A DNA stretch of 64,000 nucleotides from Ectocarpus siliculosus (Eukaryota; Sar; Phaeophyceae; Ectocarpales; Ectocarpaceae), in the NCBI GenBank assembly GCA_000310025.1, contig FN648572.1, positions 47,186-111,185 on the forward strand, given 5' to 3'. The notes under the pieces were generated by a model. The model had not been told where the DNA came from, did not search any database, and saw nothing but the letters and a program-made list of their open reading frames with translations. Shown piece after piece: positions 47,358 through 57,886 of this stretch. Every line of letters begins with the position of its first letter. Position 1 is the first letter of the stretch. Both the position numbers and the translations under genes were made by a program.

Positions 47358-49492
47358 CCGCGCGTTGGGTGTGGTCCACATGGCAGGACCCCCCCCCATC
47401 GAAAACACGCCCGGTCAACGCCCCGCGATCTACGTCTGCATACTGCCACCGCCGGCCCCTTTCCCCTGAAAGCCTTGGGGGGGCTTGCGCCGTTTCTGTG
47501 GAGGAAAATATCGCACGAACTTCGTCACGGACACCCATAACTTGGCAACGCACCGTGTATGAACGCTCGTGGACTCCGCAATATTTGTATACCACCGCGA
47601 TAGGAGACTGTTGATATCGTCTGTCCGGTACAGCAGAGGATCGTCCGTCTTGAAAGGTGAAAAAAACTCCAGGCAGTCGGGTTGCTTGTGATTCCTAGCA
47701 TGGAACCTGGTGCCGACGTCAAGTGTTGTGGACGGCGCGCAGGGTGTGCAACATGCGGGGCGGGTGAGGGGCCGTCTTCGGTTTTGGTGATAGTGTAGAC
47801 CCTAGATTTCTCTAGTAGACGGAAACAAACATGGTGCCATTGGCAATGACCCCAGCTTGTCTCACGACCTGCCTGTAGCCCACTATATAGATGCAAGGCA
47901 GGAAGTTCGACGCAAGTATAACTCCCGCAAGATGTGTGACTTCCACCTCGTTCGCTTCCTCAGGCAAAGGAGGCAGGCGGCTCACCCACGCTTGAGCAGC
48001 ACAGAAAGGGTCGGAGCATGCTGGGGCATGCTATTGGCCCTCAAAGTCTGGAATAATCAAAGCCCACAAAGTAAGTTACAGTAGATACAGTGTGCCGAAT
48101 ACGCCGTTTCTCCGCCTAGCCACTAGTGTGTCCGTAAAAAACATATGACGTTCATGACAGCGGCTGCGATGTTGACAGACCCTCCGTGCGGGAGAGGGAG
48201 CTGGCTCTGTGGAGTGCCGCGGTCCTGCCCATTTCTCGCCGGCTGTCCACACTGTTGCCACGAATTAATTCTTCATGATTGGACGGCAGGTTTATAATGT
48301 TTTCCTTCTTCCGTTCGATGGTGTAGTTACTGTTTCCAACTGGAGCGGATTAGACTAGTAGTCTTGAAGATCCGCTCATAAAGTCCCACGTCATGAAACC
48401 TGAAATTTACTTCTATATAGTGTGTTCAGTAACTAGGTAGGGTTTACGGGAAACGTGGATTCCTTCTTCCGTCGGGTGGTGGATAAACTGACACCAACGG
48501 GAGCAGATGGCTAGTCTTGAAGGTCCGCTCAATATGCTCCTCATGCAGAAACCAAGAGATCAAGCTTATATCGTAAGGGTGTGCTAATAAACTACTTCTA
48601 GTTGGGTTTATGGGAAACCTACAGAAGCAGCCGCTAAACCAGAATTAATTATCGATATCGCTGTATCGTGCCGCGAGCTTGCCCGTTCGATATTTGTTCA
48701 TCCGCATCATTATGCATTGTTTCCAGGACTCCCGTGCTGCCGACGACATATACGCTTCTTTCTTTGTTTTAGAAACAATAAAACCAAGACGCATACCTAT
48801 CAACGTAGTTGACGGCGGAAGCCCAAGCCGGGTCGGGGTGCGCTACAAGGAAACGTCGCCTGAAGCAGGCTCTGTCGTAGAACAGGATAGTGGGATGTTG
48901 TCCTGGCGCTCGGTAGATATCGTTCAGGGCCTCGGCGGTCTCGAGATCGGAACTTTCGCTCTCGAATATGGGGGACATGCCGTGAATAACACCGCAAGTT
49001 GCGGTCACCAGAAGGTAGCCGAAGGTGTAGCGTGGCCCAAGGTGTAGCGTGGCCTGAGGCAGGATCGCAGGTACTTCATGAACGCTGGCTGGTTCGTGAC
49101 CGTTTGGACAGAAGGGAGGGTTTGCAAGTTCAGTGTGCGGGAGGCATCCCAACGCAGGTAAGGAAAGGGTAATGCCCGTCGTTCTTTGTGTGAAACATGC
49201 ACCATTTCAAACTCCCGATCTCAAGCGCAGAATCGACGTGTATGTTGCAAAGCAGCAAGGGCAACAACGGTTATCGTATGGGCGAAGGCGATCGATGTCA
49301 ATCGGCTACCAAATGGAGGCGCCGCAACAGTATGGTGACCTATGAGCACACATACGAGGACACACAGGTGCGCACTCGGATGATCCAGCGAGGGTCCCAA
49401 ACCACCCCACACACGCATTACTATCAACGTGAGGTCACGTGATGTAACGCGACGCCTTGCCCATGTCGCCCTCGTTCGCCGACGGGAGGAAA
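47358..49492. repeat. Duplicated 2.1-kb block, right copy
   Basis: Begins at the first base after the gap and matches 45122-47257 with a single 1-bp indel. Unlike the left copy it continues into unique sequence at 49493. This is the picture expected if the left contig end and right contig start overlap. Confidence 0.97.
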
Positions 49493-50890
49493 GTCAGGAA
49501 AATCCTGAATAGGTAGTGTCCCATGCCCGAAGTTCTTTTGCCAACTGTACTCGGGTTTGCGCCTTAAATCTGGGGAGGAAATTCTTGTGTTGCATATTGC
49601 TTGCTATAAACTGGTGCGCGGGTTGCTCCCGTAACCGGGACGCTTAAACGTTCAGTCGGTGACACCCCCTGCAGTACCCTGGCGAATCGTAGAATGATGA
49701 CGCTAAGGTTCTAATGTGACTTCCAAATCTATTTGGCGATTCTACAGCAGGAATACGCAGTGGCTAGCACGAACCTCTCTATCCTCGCCCGCATTCCTCG
49801 CTGCGCTGCGAACATGTAACCCTCCTCTCCTCCTCCAGGCGTTGTACCAGTCCTCCCATGAGCGATGCTGTGAGCAGGTGAGTCGCCCTTCCTCCCGGAG
49901 AAGGCCGCAATCTGGGTCCGTGATTGCGCAGCGGTGTCCATGCATAGGGTAATGGTAGACACAGTACCTGCAAGATGGGAGTACGGAAAAGCGCGGCCGA
50001 AAACGTCTAGACGCCTTTAGTATTGGCCACATCCGGCTCGCGTCTTCATTGGATTGCCGCCGAACTTTGTACGTCATCCTTGTGGTTGTTTGTCTCCCTA
50101 TGCGACTGCCTGAAAGGTTACGACAATGTACATATGCGGTTGAAGTGCGCTAGCTCTGAATGCACATGTTGACAGGCCAACACTATAGCGCCGGTGACAT
50201 GTGTGCCCAGCAGTGGTATGCGCGATGGCGTTACGGATTCATGCCCAACCTCGACGGTGGCCATGCAGAACCCGCCAACGACTTGGCGTCGCTGTAGTGT
50301 TTCTTGCTTGCACCACCTTGCTATCGCCCCTCCATACACTCCCTTCGGTCACAGACTAACGGACGATGACATGGATGCATTTTGATATTGTCTCACGACC
50401 ACGCGTGGAACACGCGACAAACTTGCATGGAAGGCAAGAGCCTGCCCCCCTAACATCCACCCGAACCCATCACCTTTGTCCGTTGCGCAGGACATCTTCC
50501 TTGCATCCGTGCACGTTACACTTCTGGAAGCGGACATCGGTCAAGCCGTCGGGCACGGCCGCTCGAACAGGGAAAGTTTCGCCTTCGACCTCGATCTCCT
50601 GGCAGCAGGCATCACACCGGTGCCTCGTCCAGAGGGCCTGACTGCTGAATCTTCTCCGTCACCTCGTCCAGCAGGTCTTCTAAACCGGGCCAGAAATTGG
50701 CACCTGAGAGGTTGCCTCGGTCGTCCGAAATTGCAACCTCTCGCGGATTGTCTACCAGTACGCTTTGACCTGCCGGCGGATTCCACCACCATGGACCTGG
50801 GGCGAATGCGCGCGCAGGGTGTGTCTGTGGGTGTAGTCGGGGGTGATAGGAATTGGCTATTGTCGGCACGACACGGACGGCTACCTAGAA
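48769..50890 (-). pseudogene. Zinc-finger transposase relic, KDZ-like (tentative)
   Basis: Several minus-strand pieces follow each other in protein order but in different frames. First comes 'NPREVAISDDRGNLSGANFW' (about 50760), then a Cys pair 'RCDACCQE' and 'CNVHGC' (down to the TGA at 50470). Next is 'LAFHASLSRVPRVVV', an in-frame TGA at 50349-50351, then 'GGAIARWCKQ' and 'SRIPLLGTHVTGAIV'. A Cys/His cluster follows ('HGHRCAITDPDCG' and 'LTCSQHRSWEDWY', about 49850-49960). After a gap of about 590 bp comes 'TCGVIHGMSPIFESES', 'LFYDRACFRRRF' and 'YVDRYASWFYC' (49152-48769). Zinc clusters before an Asp-containing core with FYD-x-AC and VDR motifs resemble Kyakuja-Dileera-Zisupton transposases; this assignment is from memory of the family pattern. 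At least three frame changes and one stop make it a pseudogene. Confidence 0.5.
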
Positions 50891-51439
50891 GGCTTGGGAT
50901 AACCTGGCGACCGGCGGGAGTGATCGTCAGGAAAGGCTCGGATAATAAAACTGTCACAACGACGTGAGAACCCAGCTACCGCAAATATTGAGCCCAAGTT
51001 TTAGGACTCTGTACCTAATTTCAACGCTCGACTACTCGGCCGAAAAAGCAGTGATGGCCCCAAGCATTGCAGCGCTATAACCGCCTCGTCCGGGTTATTC
51101 TAAACAAAAAGCATATCACAAGATGTATCATTTGATAGGCTGAGTCTTACGGTGATATTATTTCAGAGATATAGTTTTTCTCTCGGGGGGGGGGGTTGGC
51201 CTGCGCGGAAAAAATCATCAAGATCCAAACGACCGTCTTACGGTTCCTTGAGGCATATTTTTTTCCAAAGGGAAAAAAGAGGCTGATTCATGTTCTTGTG
51301 AGTCAAAACATGCTTCAGTACACGGTTTTGGCTCGTGTGCGACCAACGAGACACTGAGCGCCTTGTTTATGGGTCGCTTGCAGAGGGCATGTGTATCATC
51401 GCACGGGGCTTCCTAACCCTATCGTGTAAATAGATTCAC
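50891..51439. other. No gene seen
   Basis: A G homopolymer lies at 51185-51195. A TCGTGTAAAT...ATTTACACGA foldback (about 51421-51471) borders the motif field to the right. Confidence 0.4.
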
Positions 51440-51870
51440 TGATATAACAGTAAGGAATCCATTTACACGACAATGAAAGTGAGACAGCGATAGACACTTT
51501 CATAAGAGTGACGTCACTTGTATTAACGTGATACAGTCGCTTTTACAACATCGATATTGACTGTTGTAAACGTCACTCCCTCCCACCATGAAAGTGAAAG
51601 CCACACTCACTTTCACAGACACTCCTACAACAGTCATATCACTATTACGAGAGTCATTTCACGGTATGAAAGTGAATGATACTTTTATGAAAGTGACTTG
51701 CACGTCACTTTCATAAACGTGCAGAACTAGTCCACGATACTATCACGTGCGTGACTTTCGTCACTTTTACGAAAGTGAAGACAACTGACGAACGATTTCG
51801 TCACTTTCATTAAAGTGCATGATCAGTGCACGGTAAATATCACGTGCGTGGCTTTCGCCACCTTTACGTA
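51440..51870. repeat. Dense field of CACTTTC / GAAAGTG motifs in both orientations
   Basis: Well over a dozen copies of CACTTTC or its complement GAAAGTG, many joined into palindromes such as 'TCACTTTCATAAACGTG' and 'TCACTTTTACGAAAGTGA', lie within 430 bp. CACGTGCGTG also recurs (about 51745 and 51841). It resembles the subterminal motif arrays of DNA transposons or a cluster of binding sites. There is no coding sequence. Confidence 0.7.
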
Positions 51871-52005
51871 AGCGACGTCATATAAACATAGGGTTGACTG
51901 CGTGTCCTTTGATGAAAGTTTTGCTTGTGTGCTGGCGCTAGGGCTAATGCGTAGCTCGCTGCCGACACTCTCCGAAGGCACCCCTTGAAAGTGCTTTTGC
52001 TCTTG

Positions 52006-52456
52006 TGTTATTAGGTTGTGGTCTCTGCGAGGGTGAAAGGGTCCCCGCAATACCAGACGGTCATACCACTATCCAAACTGCGTATCCCCGAAATCCATCC
52101 CAGACCAGTATCTTTACCCAAGTACCACAAACAGCCCCCTGCTTGGATAAAGGTACTGTCGTCCAAGCGAATTACATTGATGTACCGTTCCAGGAACGGC
52201 GTCTTGAGACATACAAAAATATACCATCAAAGATATACCTCATACGTCAAGAGCCTACTTGCCTTACCCCCTTGAGAAAACTCAATCCGTCAAAAAACCA
52301 GAAATATTCTTGGAAAAATATCCAACAAGATTCAACATTACATCAGCGTTGCGTCTTGCAGAACAACGGACAATACCGGAAACGCGTCATCGAACTAGAA
52401 TCAACAACCTCAAACAACACCGTACCTTTCAGCCTCTTGGTCAGCACATAATCATT
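52006..52456 (-). mobile_element. Relic of an LTR element related to the 52852-57886 element
   Basis: Bases 52006-52131 begin TGTTATTAGG and end 'CCAAGTACCACAAACA', like the LTRs at 52852 and 57589. They are followed by 'GCCCCCTGCTTGG', the equivalent of that element's polypurine-tract side. Bases 52150-52440 resemble its 3' internal region (53160-53420; shared 'CCCCTTGAGAAAACT'). The relic is cut at 52457, exactly where the Helitron-like terminus begins. Confidence 0.5.
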
Positions 52457-52851
52457 ACTAGGGTTAAGGATTGCCCCCCCGCCCCCCAATGGGGCTGGGG
52501 GCTAACATCCAGGACGGATGGTGGTGAGTGTCCGGCAGGAAGGAACGAAGAAGAAGAAGAAGGGGAGATGTTTTGCAGGGGCGGGAAGAAGGGGCGGAGT
52601 TGGGAGAGGCAAGGAAGTGGTAAAGAATTTCGGCACTCGACGAGCGCGCGGTCCCGTTGGGGGTGAAAGGGACATATCAGTCCGTAGTCTTGTCTATCGG
52701 AATCGAAAAGCCGAAACATCGAGGTATACATTCTGTACATGACGATCGAGAAGGCCGACGAGGAAGTTACGAAGAGAGGAAATTGCACCCCACGTTCGAA
52801 GTTCGAAGTCGGTGTGAAAACCGCGGCAAGGAAGGGGTGCGACAATGGGTG

Positions 52852-53149
52852 TGTTAGTGCACTGCCGCCCTCAGCGGTCTGTGGTGTTGAGACTGGGGAC
52901 TATGTTATCCCAGGAACAGCTGATAAAAAAGGACCATGTATCGTATATATTCGTCACGCAAGCCCCTCAGGCAAGCTGGTATTCGACACGCAAGCCCCTC
53001 AGGCAAGTGCCGGGAGCACACCGCCGTGTGCTCCGGGGGGGGCCGTACTTGGACCACAACCGCACACATACCCTCACACCCATACTTCCAATACGCGTAT
53101 CCCCCACAGAGGATGCACAGATCGGACTCATATCCAAGTACCACCAACA
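52852..53149 (-). repeat. 3' LTR of the gag-only element
   Basis: Plus-strand edges are TGTTAG...CCAACA, giving TG...CA ends. It differs from the other LTR at about three positions. Inside are a 22-bp direct duplication ('ACGCAAGCCCCTCAGGCAAG' core, twice, about 52955-53005) and a 12-bp-stem hairpin with one substitution (about 53008-53036). Confidence 0.85.
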
Positions 53150-53166
53150 GCCCCCCTACTTGATAC
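53150..53166 (-). promoter_or_regulatory. Polypurine tract next to the 3' LTR
   Basis: On the minus strand 'ATCAAGTAGGGGGGC' immediately precedes the LTR start TGTTGG, the position where plus-strand priming occurs in LTR elements. Similar 'AGCAGGGGGG' words recur at about 53657-53668 and 53712-53723, further inside. Confidence 0.6.
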
Positions 53167-54575
53167 GATGTACGATATTGCAACCCTGCACGCGCAATCA
53201 GCCAATACAGAAAAACACCCCTTGAGAAAACTTATTCAACAAAACTGGCTACGCATCCAACACAAAGCGTCTCCATCAGTTTATTCACGAATCCAAAGCG
53301 TTCGTCTCTGGAAATAATCTCAAACCGTTGACACAAAAGAATCATCCTCAGAAAAGTACCCAACAATATTTGTGCTACATCAGAAAGGCGTCGGAACGAA
53401 AACGGATATTTCTGGAAAAAACAACTTCCAAAAGAGTTGGCACCAAATCCTCAAACAAAACAAAACCTCAACTTCTTGACCAATCAAAACGAGAATTCGG
53501 AAAGCACAATGGCCCCAACCATTTATCGTCAAAACATGTCAAACTCTCCTCCAATATTTTGTCCGAGGACCAAATCTTAAACAGCACGCACCCGCCAATC
53601 GGTACCGTCGCTGTTGTCCAAGAAACGTTAGAAAATATATTCAAGCATCCACGCAAACAGCCCCCCTGCTGTCAGCTCCCATCACCCCGAGCTAATATCT
53701 CAATGTTAACAGTCCCCCCTGCTTTGCCGTTCACCTAAAACACAAATAGACAAGGCCAGAAAACGAACCAAGTCGATTGCTGCTCACGCCCTCTAGAATC
53801 ATGGTCATACATCACATCCCCCCCATGATTTTCGATGCAAGAGCAGCAAAACATGCGATACAAACCAAAAACATGAAAACACATTACACTCATGACATCA
53901 AACTCCGGAAAAATTCGTACCGTATGAAAACTGTATTTGCAACTGGAACTCCAAAAGCTACCCTGCTCCCTGAGCCACATGCCTTCGCGCACGTCAAGCA
54001 ACGCGTTATCATTCCATTTCTTGCGCGCGGCCAAAAACACACCGCAGAGAGCGACCGCTTAACTCAGGACCTAACATAAAAAAACAAACAAACCAAAAGT
54101 ATCGAAACACCCTAAGCGCAAAACGCGACTGAACGTACTCCCGCCAAAGAATAGGGAAATCATATTAAGCATTCAGCTGCAAGGTAAAACGCGACTGAAA
54201 ACAGACGAAGAAGCAAAAAATATATATTACGCACACGCCGTGGCACACGTGTTTTCTGCATCACAGTGAACGGTGGGCTTGCAAGGGAAAAACAGAAAAT
54301 AATAATAATAATAATACGAAGCCAAACGGCGAAGCTAAAACGTCCATGGCTGCTCGCAAAACCGAACAAAGTCGTAAACGTTTCACATGATTTCCCACTT
54401 GGCTGTAACAAGGTGAGGTCGTCGCTGTCACCGTGTCCTCCCCGTTCCAGGTCGACTCGAGGGCGCCACCGCTGCTGCCGCCGCTGCCATCGCCGCCGCT
54501 GCCGTTCCCCCGCCGCCTCGACCGTCATGAGTTCCAGCGCCAACACGGCTGCCAGTAACGTCGCTGCTGCCGCCT
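53167..54575 (-). other. 3' non-coding interior of the gag-only element
   Basis: A-rich on the plus strand (T-rich on the transcript), with no domain. The frame at 54428-54901 (minus) continues the Gly/Ser-rich 'GFGQS' pattern of the gag protein in another register, suggesting that the ancestral protein was longer and was shortened by a frameshift. Confidence 0.5.
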
Positions 54576-57545
54576 CTACCACCGCCGCCGTTGTCGCCGC
54601 TGCCGCCGACGGGGCTCTGGCCAAAACCGCTCCTGCCGGCGTCTGCTGCCGTCGGAGCTCTGGCCGAAGCCACCACTCTCGTCGCTGCTCCTGCTGCCGC
54701 CGGTGTCGCCGCTGGAGCTCTGGCCGAAGCCACCACTCCCGTCGGGGCGGCCGCCGTTGCCGCCGTTGGAGCTGCCACTCCCGTTCCTGCCCCTATCGAA
54801 GGGGTACGCCAACCCTGGTACCGCCACCCGTCTCCTCGCGCCACGCGAAGATGTCTTACCGGGGTCGAAGGGGTGCGTCGGGGCTCCACTCCAGGTTTCA
54901 TCTAACCCCTCACCCCCGTTCCCATCACCGCCGCTTTCCTCGCTGCTTCTGCTGCTGCTGCTGCTGCTGATGCTGCTGCTCACTTCCTCCTCAGTCTTCC
55001 CGGGATCAAAAGGGTGCGTCGGGGCTCCACTCCAGGTTTCATGCATCCCCTCGTCGCCGCCCTTGCGGCCGTCTGGACACCCAACGCCAACGCGGCGACC
55101 GGGGACGCCGCTGCTGCTGTCGCCGCCGCCGTTCCCCCCGTCACCGATGTCGCTACCGCCGCCGCTGCGGCCGCTGCTGCTGCTGCGGCCGCCGCTGCTC
55201 CGGTCATCCGTCTCTCCACCATACTTCTCCTCTCCATCCACACGCACCTCGAGCGTACAAAATCCTCCAGGGTCAAACGGGTACGACGCGCCCCTCTCGA
55301 AACCGCAGATGCCGTCGCCTCCGCTGCTGCTGCAGGTCAGGGTGCCCGGGGCCATCGCGGCGACCGGGGACGACGCTGCTGTTGCCGCCGCTGCCGCCCC
55401 CCCCGCCGCCGACGCCGCCGCCACCGCTGCTGCGTCCGTCGAGGTGCCCGGGGCCATCGCGGCGGCCGGGGACGACACGAAGTCGGTGCTGCTAGTGCGG
55501 TGGGTAGACGCGGCACTACCACCAACCCACCAGTCGGTACGCCCAGACGCCGACAGCAAAGTGGGGACAGGGGCCGGCGGATACGCTACAGGGTGACGGT
55601 GTTGGCAGAAAACGTGAAGAGCATTACGATCGGGGGGGGAACCTGCCGGCTCTACGGTGCCGTACGAACCGGCATGACCATCCCCCCCTACTCCATCAAC
55701 GCATTCACCCTCACCGCCACTGACCTGTGTATCCACGCCGGAAGCATCCCCCCACGCGCGGCCTTCCTGCTGTTGCAGCTGCTGCTGCGGCTCCTGCTGC
55801 TGGGGCACACCACCATAGCCGCTGCTGCCGGAACCCTGCCATGGCTGCACACCTCCGCTGGAAGCATCCTGATGTACCACGGCAAGGTGTTGCTGCGGAA
55901 GAGGCGCCGACACGGGCCAATGGTGCGCTATCGACCCGTCTACACAACTTGCCGAATACCCCGGCTCCGCGCTGTTGAGATGGGAGTGCTGGGGGAAAGG
56001 CTGCTGCGAGAAAGGCTGGTAAGGTGGGGGCATTACAGCGTTGAGGTGGGGCACCTGAGACGTGTTGGCCGCCGCGTGTTGGCGCGGCGGCTGCTGCAGA
56101 TTGTTGGATGTGTTAAATTTGCAGTTGCGCGCCGTGTGGCCGGATTCACCACAAATAGAACACCTACCATAAAATCGCGGAGGAGCCTGGCAGATGATGG
56201 CCGTGTGCCCGACATGACCGCAGCGACCACACATGGGCACGGCGCACATCGGTGATCCCGGGGGAGTGGGGGACGCCTCCTGCGGCCACGCTGCGTTCCG
56301 CCCGGGGTCCCTGGGACCACCCGGAACGAATCCCATCGCCATTGCGGTAGTGAACTCCTGGGGCTGCTGCTGCTGCTGGGGCTGCTGCTGCTGAAACGAC
56401 TGCTGCGGAAAATGCTGAGGGAATCTCCGTTGATACTGCTGCTGCGGCGCCTGCTGATGAAACGACTGTTGCGGCTGCTGCAGCTGCGGGCGATATCCCC
56501 CGTTGTACTCTCCCTGAGCTCCCCCTCCCCACCCCGGCTGCTGCTGTCCATCTCTACCCTGTTGTCTGCATTGGGAAAACCCACCAGTCCTCCGCTGCGG
56601 ACCACCACCGCCGCCGCCGCCGTTACCGTTGGGCCGTGAATTTCCGCCGAAACGGAGAGCGTGCGGATCGCTAGCCGGCGGGGCCGTCCGCTGTGCACGA
56701 TCACCGAGAATATTCTCAACGTGGTGGCTACGCACAAGAATCTCCAAGCTTCTGCGAGTGAGCGTGTGATCATGCATGAGCACGATCTTGACCTGTTCGT
56801 AGTCTGCCGAGAGGCTTCTACATAAAGTGGCAAGGACCTCACTTTCCGGGATTTCATAACCGTTGACAGCGCGAAGCGTATTCAGCACTTTGTTAAACCT
56901 CAGAAAGTAGTCTTGCGGGTCCTCTCCGAGCTGCATCTTCATGTTAGCGAGAGACAACTTCAGGGCCTCGTTTTCAGAGCTACTCATCGGAAGACCAAAC
57001 TCCTGGGCCGCCTCCCATGCCCCCGACACATTCCCTACAGCAAGAATTGTCGATTGAAATTTCGCCCCCTTCGTGGCTCGCCTCAAGTAATCAAAAGCAC
57101 GCTCGTGATCACGCACACGCTTCTCACTGTGGAACCTGATGTTCTCGCTCCTGGATGTGTGAATGAGCCAGATGCGTTGGTCAGGACTCGCCGGCGGAGT
57201 GAGTGTGTGCCCAAGATCTTCGCCGGCGAGGAAGACCTCGAATATCGTCTTGAAGAGCGGGAAGTTGCCGTCGTACACTGGTGGCTTGCGGTCCCTGTAC
57301 TGCTGTTGCACTGGACCATCTCGAAAAGAAGTAGCCGCTCCCCCGGCTCCAAAGGTGTCCGCCACCCCGGCTGCTCCACCCCTATAATACCCCGACGCGT
57401 ACCCAGCGCCATCCACCCTATCTCTCGTAGCGTCCCCCGCTGAACTGCGCTCCCTTTCCTCCTCAAGTTTCCTCCGTAACTCCGCACTCTCGGCTTCCGC
57501 TTTCTTCGTTCTTTCTTTCAACAACTCTCTCTCTCTTTCCGTCAT
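54576..57545 (-). CDS. Gag-like polyprotein with CCHC knuckles and defunct protease motif (989 aa)
   Basis: This would form the capsid-like particle that packages the element RNA. Residues 1-35 are a charged helical, probably coiled-coil start. Residues 85-290 resemble copia-type gag (for example 'DPQDYFLRFNKVLNTLRAV'). Residues 300-430 are Gly/Gln-rich. Two CCHC knuckles lie at 439-452 (C-x2-C-x4-H-x4-C) and 462-475. At 671-682 'DWWVGGSAASTH' lines up with the W-x-x-DSGAS-x-H protease motif, but the catalytic Asp is missing. Residues 691-735 hold a duplicated 'SSPxAAMAPGT'. From 750 on there are four (Y/H)PFD(P/R)G repeats (755, 844, 891, 914) in Gly/Ser-rich sequence. The Arg-rich C-terminus looks frameshifted. 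The ATG at 57545 lies 43 bp inside the 5' LTR. There is no pol. Confidence 0.8.
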   Translation of the reverse strand: MTERERELLKERTKKAEAESAELRRKLEEERERSSAGDATRDRVDGAGYASGYYRGGAAGVADTFGAGGAATSFRDGPVQQQYRDRKPPVYDGNFPLFKTIFEVFLAGEDLGHTLTPPASPDQRIWLIHTSRSENIRFHSEKRVRDHERAFDYLRRATKGAKFQSTILAVGNVSGAWEAAQEFGLPMSSSENEALKLSLANMKMQLGEDPQDYFLRFNKVLNTLRAVNGYEIPESEVLATLCRSLSADYEQVKIVLMHDHTLTRRSLEILVRSHHVENILGDRAQRTAPPASDPHALRFGGNSRPNGNGGGGGGGPQRRTGGFSQCRQQGRDGQQQPGWGGGAQGEYNGGYRPQLQQPQQSFHQQAPQQQYQRRFPQHFPQQSFQQQQPQQQQQPQEFTTAMAMGFVPGGPRDPGRNAAWPQEASPTPPGSPMCAVPMCGRCGHVGHTAIICQAPPRFYGRCSICGESGHTARNCKFNTSNNLQQPPRQHAAANTSQVPHLNAVMPPPYQPFSQQPFPQHSHLNSAEPGYSASCVDGSIAHHWPVSAPLPQQHLAVVHQDASSGGVQPWQGSGSSGYGGVPQQQEPQQQLQQQEGRAWGDASGVDTQVSGGEGECVDGVGGDGHAGSYGTVEPAGSPPDRNALHVFCQHRHPVAYPPAPVPTLLSASGRTDWWVGGSAASTHRTSSTDFVSSPAAAMAPGTSTDAAAVAAASAAGGAAAAATAASSPVAAMAPGTLTCSSSGGDGICGFERGASYPFDPGGFCTLEVRVDGEEKYGGETDDRSSGGRSSSSGRSGGGSDIGDGGNGGGDSSSGVPGRRVGVGCPDGRKGGDEGMHETWSGAPTHPFDPGKTEEEVSSSISSSSSSRSSEESGGDGNGGEGLDETWSGAPTHPFDPGKTSSRGARRRVAVPGLAYPFDRGRNGSGSSNGGNGGRPDGSGGFGQSSSGDTGGSRSSDESGGFGQSSDGSRRRQERFWPEPRRRQRRQRRRW

Positions 57546-57588
57546 CGCTGTACCAACACCTGGCCTAGCTAGGCTCCATTCGATATCG

Positions 57589-57886
57589 TGTTAGTGCACT
57601 GCCGCCCTCAGCGGTCTGTGGTGTTGAGACTGGGGACTATGTTATCCCAGGAACAGCTGATAAAAAAGGACCATGTATCGTATATATTCGTCACGCAAGC
57701 CCCTCAGGCAAGCTGGTATTCGACACGCAAGCCCCTCAGGCAAGTGCCGGGAGCACACCGCCGTGTGCTCCCGGGGGGCCCGTACTTGGACCACAACCGC
57801 ACACATACCCTCACACCCATACTTCCAATACGCGTATCCCCCACAGAGGATGCACAGATCGGACTCATATCCAAGTACCACAAACA
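57589..57886 (-). repeat. 5' LTR of the gag-only element
   Basis: Same edges as the left copy (TGTTAG...ACAAACA). It contains a perfect 12-bp-stem, 4-nt-loop hairpin 'CCGGGAGCACAC' / 'GTGTGCTCCCGG' (about 57745-57772), which could act in RNA structure or 3' processing. Transcription would start in this LTR and run to the left. Confidence 0.85.

Noticed and set aside
47194-47614. Open frames spanning the N gap
   Set aside because: Unknown bases were translated as X; the frames are artefacts of the gap.
54703-56255. Long plus-strand frames (297 and 413 aa)
   Set aside because: They are antisense shadows of the gag-like frame, made possible by GCC/CTG-rich codons.
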